Assembly (NCBI GenBank): GCA_009835515.1
Contig: VXXH01000204.1
Location: 1-9,557, forward strand
DNA length: 9,557 nucleotides
Reading direction: 5' to 3'
Source: Candidatus Poribacteria bacterium
Lineage (GTDB): Bacteria > Poribacteria > WGA-4E > WGA-3G
Made by a program: the position numbers and the translations under genes. Each line of letters opens with the position of its first letter. Position 1 is the first letter of the stretch. Positions 1-6,400 of the stretch are shown here, piece by piece. Under the pieces are notes generated by a model. The model was not told the origin of the DNA. It worked only from the letters and a program-made list of their open reading frames with translations, and did not search any database.

Positions 1-494
1 TCTATAATTTTCAGATCGTCAAACGGCTTTCCATCAGTGTCGGTGATCCGCAGATAGAATCCCCAATGTAGTTCTTCCTCACACACTTTGACGAGGATGC
101 TGTTTTCACCGGGCTTGAGCGTCACAGGGATAATGTCTCGGTCAATTTCCGCCAGAGAGGTTCTTGTGTGTGCGAACACCTCTTCACCGTTTAACCAAAT
201 TTTCCCCTGATCATCGCTATCGAATCGGAGTTGAACTTTCCGTTCATCAGGTGAGGTGATGGTTGCAAACGCATAAGCGACACGCCAGTCAATATCCTTT
301 CCAAGACCGATATAGCCCTCCAATGTCTTATCAGCATTTTTTTCCCAACGTACCTGTCCATTTATGCCGTTGTATATAGTGGTTGTGTCGATCTGCGTTA
401 CGTCTTCTGGTATGTAAGCAGTGTCGTAACCGATGCCACTGGTATTGTCAAATGGACCGAGTGTCCACCATGCGTCCTCAGTGATGAAGCCAGT
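1..494 (-). other. C-terminal beta-sandwich, jelly-roll/carbohydrate-binding-like (residues about 2965-3128, incomplete)
   Basis: The helical pattern stops and a beta-rich segment begins with FITEDAWWTLGPFDN (2967-2981). The 'WxxLGPF' opening is typical of beta-domains at the start of ligand-binding or glycosidase-associated modules. Later landmarks are a strand AYAFATI, RFDSDDQGKIWLNGEEVF (Trp at 3064), LKPGENSILVKV (from 3090) and HWGFYLRITDTDGKP (Trp at 3108). The 'D-D-G-x-x-W-x-N-G' plus 'L-x-x-G-x-N-x-L-x-V-x-V' pair resembles galactose-binding-like jelly rolls of the kind attached to many glycoside hydrolases. It may be complete or nearly so at the window edge; what follows is unseen. 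Confidence 0.7.
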
Positions 495-3400
495 GCTTTG
501 GATATGCGCTTTAGCCTTTTCGGGCATGTCATTCTCACGGTAGAATTCAGCCAGCACGAGACTGAGGTGTAGATGCGCACTCAGATTGTGCGACATAGCG
601 TCTACCAGTTTATTCAGCATTTCGAGGTAACGTGCCTGATTTTTCATTTTTTTCCCAGTTTCGGCAATCCGCGAGAAGACATCGCGATGCGCACTTCCAG
701 TTGTTCGTGTATTTAGGCCAAGTATAAACTCTTCCAATGCCTCGTTATATTGTTCGTTGGCGAGGTATGCATGTCCTAAAGTCAAGATGTAACTTGAACC
801 TGTTGAGCGTTGTGCAGCACGTTTCGCGAACTTCAACGCTGTTTCCGGGTAGAGGCCTTTGTTGAGCAATTTCTCAGCAAAATCGCTGTAGTACCAGTAA
901 CGTTGTTCCCGATTTATCTCTCGCTGCCGGAGTTTGATCCAACAATTATAGGCGATTTTCGCTTTTTCCGTGTCTCCTGCTTTTTTGTACGCATCGCCTA
1001 ACAGTTCGTGTAAAGCAGTGCTGTTTGGCATTTTAGGTGTCAATTCCTCAAGGAGAGCGATATGTTTATCTTCTTGTTTTTCGTCGTCGTAGAGGTTCAA
1101 AATCGCTTTAACCGCAGTATCGTATTCGCTTTGCGTAAGGGACGCATCCAACGCGCGACGATATACCTGCTCAGCATCTAATGGATGTTCACCATTCTTA
1201 TAGATTTGTGCCAACAGACGATACAATTCGTAAGAATTCGGATCAAACTGAATCGCTTTTTCATACGCCGCCGTGGCTTCTGTCAATTGCTCAGGGTTAA
1301 AACTCTCGAAAATAGGACGAGTATAGGACGCCAGTCTGGCATTTCCCATAAGTCTACCCTTGTTTTTGTTACGCGACGCGTCTGGGATAATTCCATCCGT
1401 TGCTTTATCAAATTTCCAGTAAGCGACTAAGCCGGGTTCATCGCCTGTCAACTGGCTATTCATATCGGAACGAATCTCGGCACCTGTCCGAGCAACGTTC
1501 CAGATACGCACCTCATCAATAAACCCGACAAAGGGGGATTGCGTCGGTCGTTCTTCTTCGTGGGTCCAACCAATGCGGAGCGGTTTTCGGCTTTGGTAAA
1601 TACTGTCTTGACCCTTGAAGTCGGTTGTTCCAACTTCAACGCCGTTAATGAACAACCGCATGACATCTCTTTTGCCATCAATGACACCCGCAATATGATA
1701 CCATCTGTTGAGTTGAATGGTGTCAGATGCGGTATAGAAGGATCTTTGGCCTCGACCATTGGGTGATGAGGCGATTTGGATCTTACCATTTTCCCGAAGG
1801 TAGAGGATATAACTTCGATGGCTGAAGTTTGATGTGCGTTCATCACCTTTGAAAATAATAGGCGCGTATCTGTTCGGAAAATCGGTCGGTTGAATCCAGA
1901 CAGATATTGTCGCCTGTTGCGTGACGTTGTTCAAAACATCGGTGCCACCAATTTCCACGAAGCTTGAATTGCCGTCAAGGAATAGGGCGGTACCTTCAAT
2001 CACTTCTCCCGTCTCACGTTGTTGTTGAGATTGTTTATCATAGAGATCGCCAAGTTTCTTGTGCCACTGCCAACTATCAGGTTGAAGCTCGCTAATCTTC
2101 TGGTATTCGGCGATTGCCTCGCTAATCATGTCGTTGGACTCGTAACTTTGTGCAAGTGTAAAGCGCGCATCAAGGTCATCAGGATTCTCCCTAACCTGCT
2201 TCAACTGTTCCGGGATCCATTTCTCATAAAGATTGCCTTGTTGCGCTGCACGCCGCATGGATGCTTCCGCTGCTTCACGGTCCGAGTCATATCTGGCGAC
2301 GGCTGCCTTCTGTCGATAGGCGTTGAAAGCATCTTCGTAACGTTTTTCACGCAGGTAACTTTTGCCTTTGAGCTCGTACATAGGTTCCAGTGGCGAGCCA
2401 CCGTAAAACCGATATCTTGCACTTTCAACGATCGCGGCATCGGCGAGTTTTATCGCCGCTGCGTACATTTTACCCTCATAACAGATATCGCCGAGTGTCC
2501 TAAGAAAGTACATACTACTTTTTTCATTGCTCGTTGAGAGTGCGGCTTCACCTTGCAACAGCATCTTTTTTGCCAATTCGGGTTGTCCGTTGTTGTTCAA
2601 TGCCGCAGCAGCGTAGTAAAAACTCCGGACGTTACTGGGTTGCGCCTCGCTGAGTGCCAGATAAGTTTCTGCTGCCTGTTCATGGTCGTTTGCATCTCGA
2701 TAAATCTGAGCGAGCAATTCAAGCACAGCAGGATTAGCTTCGCTCTTTTCCCATCTGTTTTTAAAAAGCGTTTTCAACTCTTCAAGTTTTCCCTCATTTT
2801 TGAAGGTAGAAATTAACCTGTCGCGTGCTCTATCGCGTGAGTCGGAAATCGCTAATGTTTCATAGATTTCCACTGTTAAGTCAGTCTTTCCGAGTTTAAC
2901 GTATATCTCAAGTAAATCTTCGTTGATCCTACGCCGATCAAAGCGATCGGAGGTCATGTCAATCGCTTTTTTGTACGCACTCACCGATTTTTCCAGATCA
3001 CCGGCATTCCGATAACGTAAAGCTCGTTCCCTTTGCATCTGAAATGTAAGGGTGCCACCAGCTTCTGCCTGCGTTATCATCTCTTCCAATTTACCTTCAC
3101 GGTAGTAGAGGTTTATGAGTTCCCGTTCAATATCCTGCCGTTCCCAGTCTTGTCCGGTGTATTGAATAGCTTTCTTAAACGCTTTTTCGGCGGCATCTGT
3201 GTCGTCTATCTGGAGATGAAGCCTTGCTAAATCGTGGTAAGCCTGCGCATTCCCGGGGGCGAGTTCAATCGCTTTTTCATAAGCCGTGATTGCATCTTCA
3301 ACCTGTTCTTCGGCAGCGTGAAGTTTTGCGAGACGCACGTAATGGACACCACTTTCAGGATCAGTATTGATATATCGCTGCGCGAGTTCAAATGCTTTGC

Positions 3401-6400
3401 CGATGTCGCCGGAAACTTGGTAAGTCCTGACGAACCCGTCCTGGTACTTTGTATTCCCCGGATCAGTTTCAAGCAGTGTATTCCATATATCCGTTGCCGT
3501 ATCGTGTTGGTTACGACGTGAGTAGAGGGTAGCCAGCTCCGCACGTGATTCCAGGTCCTCAGGCATCATTTTTACGACCTGTTCGTAAATCTCTATCGCC
3601 TGCTTGGTTTCACCCTGCTGCATGGACTCTTTTGCCAATGCTCGCTGTGCTCCGATGTTCATTTCTTGCGTTTTTTCGGTGAGTTGGGTAGCGTTTGAAA
3701 AATCTCCGCGCCGCTGTTTAATCGTCATCAACTGCCGTTGTGCCTGATCACGGTCATAGGATTGCACAGAGAGGTCATTAACGATTTCGGTATAGATCCC
3801 TTCAGCATCGTCCCACATCTCGTGTTGCATGTATATGTTTGCGACACCCTCTTTTTCCCAGATGTCGTATCCACGTTGCAGCATGCGGATAGTCCCCATC
3901 TTACGGAATGCGTCTCGCGCCTTCTCTTGCTCACCTTTTTGTGAATAGGCTAAGCCGAGTTTCTGGCACGTGTCAGGAAACCGCCACGTGTGTGGATCAA
4001 GTTTATCGACCGTGGATGCCAGCAGATGAAGTTCGCGTTCAGAGTCCCCCGCACGCCGGTATGCGTCCGCTAAATTGTTGAGATATTCTATATTAATGCT
4101 ATCAGAATCGTCAAACAGTTCGGACACAAGTGAGTCTGCCGCTTCAAGGTCATTCGCCATAATTTGCATGGATGCGATAAGGTAGAGTAGCACGGAATCA
4201 TCCGGTTTCTCAGTGAGTTTTGTTTCATATGCCTTAATGAAATCTTCTAACGCCCCGGATGTCTTGTAGAATTCTGCCAACTGCAATATCGTCTGAACTT
4301 GCGATGCTATCTCCTCAGGCTTCAATTGTTGACGCAAAAACTGAATCGCTTTCTCTCGCTCACCGGCAGCAGCGTAAGCAGATGCCAAATAACGATGGTT
4401 GTAGGTCCGGTTCGGGAATGCCTCGATGAGTTTTTCATAAATTTCGGCAGCAGCTTTCGGGTTGTTATTGTTCGTACATTCTCGTGCGGCATATCTCGCG
4501 AATTCGTTACCGAAGTCCCTTCCGATAGAGGGTGTAATCATTCCTTTCGCGAGCGAAACGAGATCGTCAACTCTGTCTGCCTGAACGAAGGTTCTGACAA
4601 CATCCCAAGCTCGGTAGCCGGGAACGTTTGGATTATCCTTGAGGAGGATCATGTATTGGGTTACAGCATCTTTTACCTTTCCACTTCGCTGCAACATGCT
4701 GGCGTATCGTTGCCGGGTTGTGCTGTCTTTAGGGCGTAAGCTGAGTGCTGCCTCAAATGCTGCCGATGCTTTCTCTATCTGATTGGTGCTTTCATAAAAG
4801 GCAGCTAATTTGAGATGTGCCTGGAGTGAATTCGGATTCTTTTCGGTGGCTTCAACTAATTGCGGTTCACGCGCTCGAACGGCTTTTGAATGGCTCACCA
4901 AATGTGTTGCCTGCTGGAAATTCCATCTGCTTAAAGTGGACCCATAGCGGTCGCGTTGGTTCGCGAACCGCAGCGCACGTTCTGCGAGTTGTGCAGCATC
5001 CTGTCCCCGACCGAGATCCTCAAGGTGTTCACTTAATCGCATCAGGAAGTTCGGGTCGCGCATCCCCATTGCCAAGTTCATCGCCTTGTTCACGACGGCA
5101 GTGGCGTGTTGTGTAAGACCGGCATCTTGCAGTTTTCGCGAAAATTCATAGAGTTCTCGGGCACTACTCGGCGAATTCAGAAGTTTTGCTATCAATTCTC
5201 GTACGACAACAGTATTACCTGTATGCAGCGCAAGTTGAAGCGTGAGGTTGTAATACTGACGACGGTTTCTCGGATCAGTGCCTGCGAGTTCCTCAAGCAA
5301 TTCGAGTGCTTCAGCATGTTGTCCCGTCTGGATAGAGGCAAAAATTGTGTTGAGTTTGAGGGTCAGGTCGTTCGGAAATTCCTTTTGCAAGGTCGATAGA
5401 ATTTCCTGTGCTTTGTCGCGCTGCCCATCCCACCAATGACAATAACTTAGTGCTAAACCCGGATAGATGCGGTTTATACCTTCTCCAACATCTAACTCGG
5501 CACGCAATTTGGTGTACAACGCCTCCTGTAAATCCCTGCTCCACAATCCTCCGTAAAAATGTTGAAGATAGTCCAATCTACCTTGATCATAGTATGTCGT
5601 CGGCGATGGATAGTTTGACTGAATCGGTGCATAACCGCTGTAGTATGACGAAGAAGTTGTGAGTTTGGCAACACGTCGGGTGTTCGTCGTTTGTGGTTTC
5701 GTCCGCTCACAGTAACTCCAGAACAGGGCAACTGCTTTATCAATCTGTTCCTTACGGATGTAAGCGTCTATCACGTTGGTATAGAGTTGTCTATGCTGCC
5801 ACTGTTGTTGTTGCGGTGGGATCGGGACGTTAGCGATGATACGCTCCGCAGCGTCTGTCCGGCCCATCAGAAGCAGCGTACTCACTAACATAGAACTTGC
5901 GTTGAGGTCCGTTACTTTTGTATTTTCAAGTTCGTTAAGCAGCTGCGCCGCATCTGCCTTTTTGTCCTCATGATAGAGTTTGTTGACATATTGTGCCGTG
6001 TACCAAAGTTTCGCTTCAGATGGTAATCCCATAATGGCGTTAAGGTGTTTTTCCACAGTCTCCGCGTCTGAGTCTTCTTGAATGACACGGTTCAATCTTA
6101 TGGCTTGATACGTCAAATCATCCGGCGACGCGGCAATCAATCGCTCGGTAATTTTATCTGTTTTCTCGGTGTCGTTTGTTAAAATATAAAGTTGTGCCAA
6201 CGTTTCAAGCATCTGGATGTCCTTCAGGTTCGCAGCAGCATCGGCTTCGAGGTGTTGAATGAGTTCTTTCAGTTTTCCTTGCCGTTGAACAATAGTCACC
6301 AAATGCACGAGTGCCGCGGCTTGTGTCTCCTCAAAATTGTTGGGTCGCCATGCTTGCCCACTCCTTCCACCAAACGATTGATCCTGAACCCGGTAAAGCA

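Noticed and set aside
1460..1846. Minus-strand open frame of 128 codons in another frame
   Set aside because: It overlaps the LamG domain, whose motifs (WYHIAGVIDG, FIDEVRIWN) are clear in the long frame; the alternative translation has no sense.
2019..2537. Plus-strand open frame of 172 codons
   Set aside because: It is antisense to a well-conserved TPR stretch, has no ribosome binding site, and its translation is rich in Cys, Phe, Ile and Val without a recognisable motif.
4299..4739. Plus-strand open frame of 146 codons
   Set aside because: Fully antisense to TPR coding sequence in block 3; no ribosome binding site and no domain signal.
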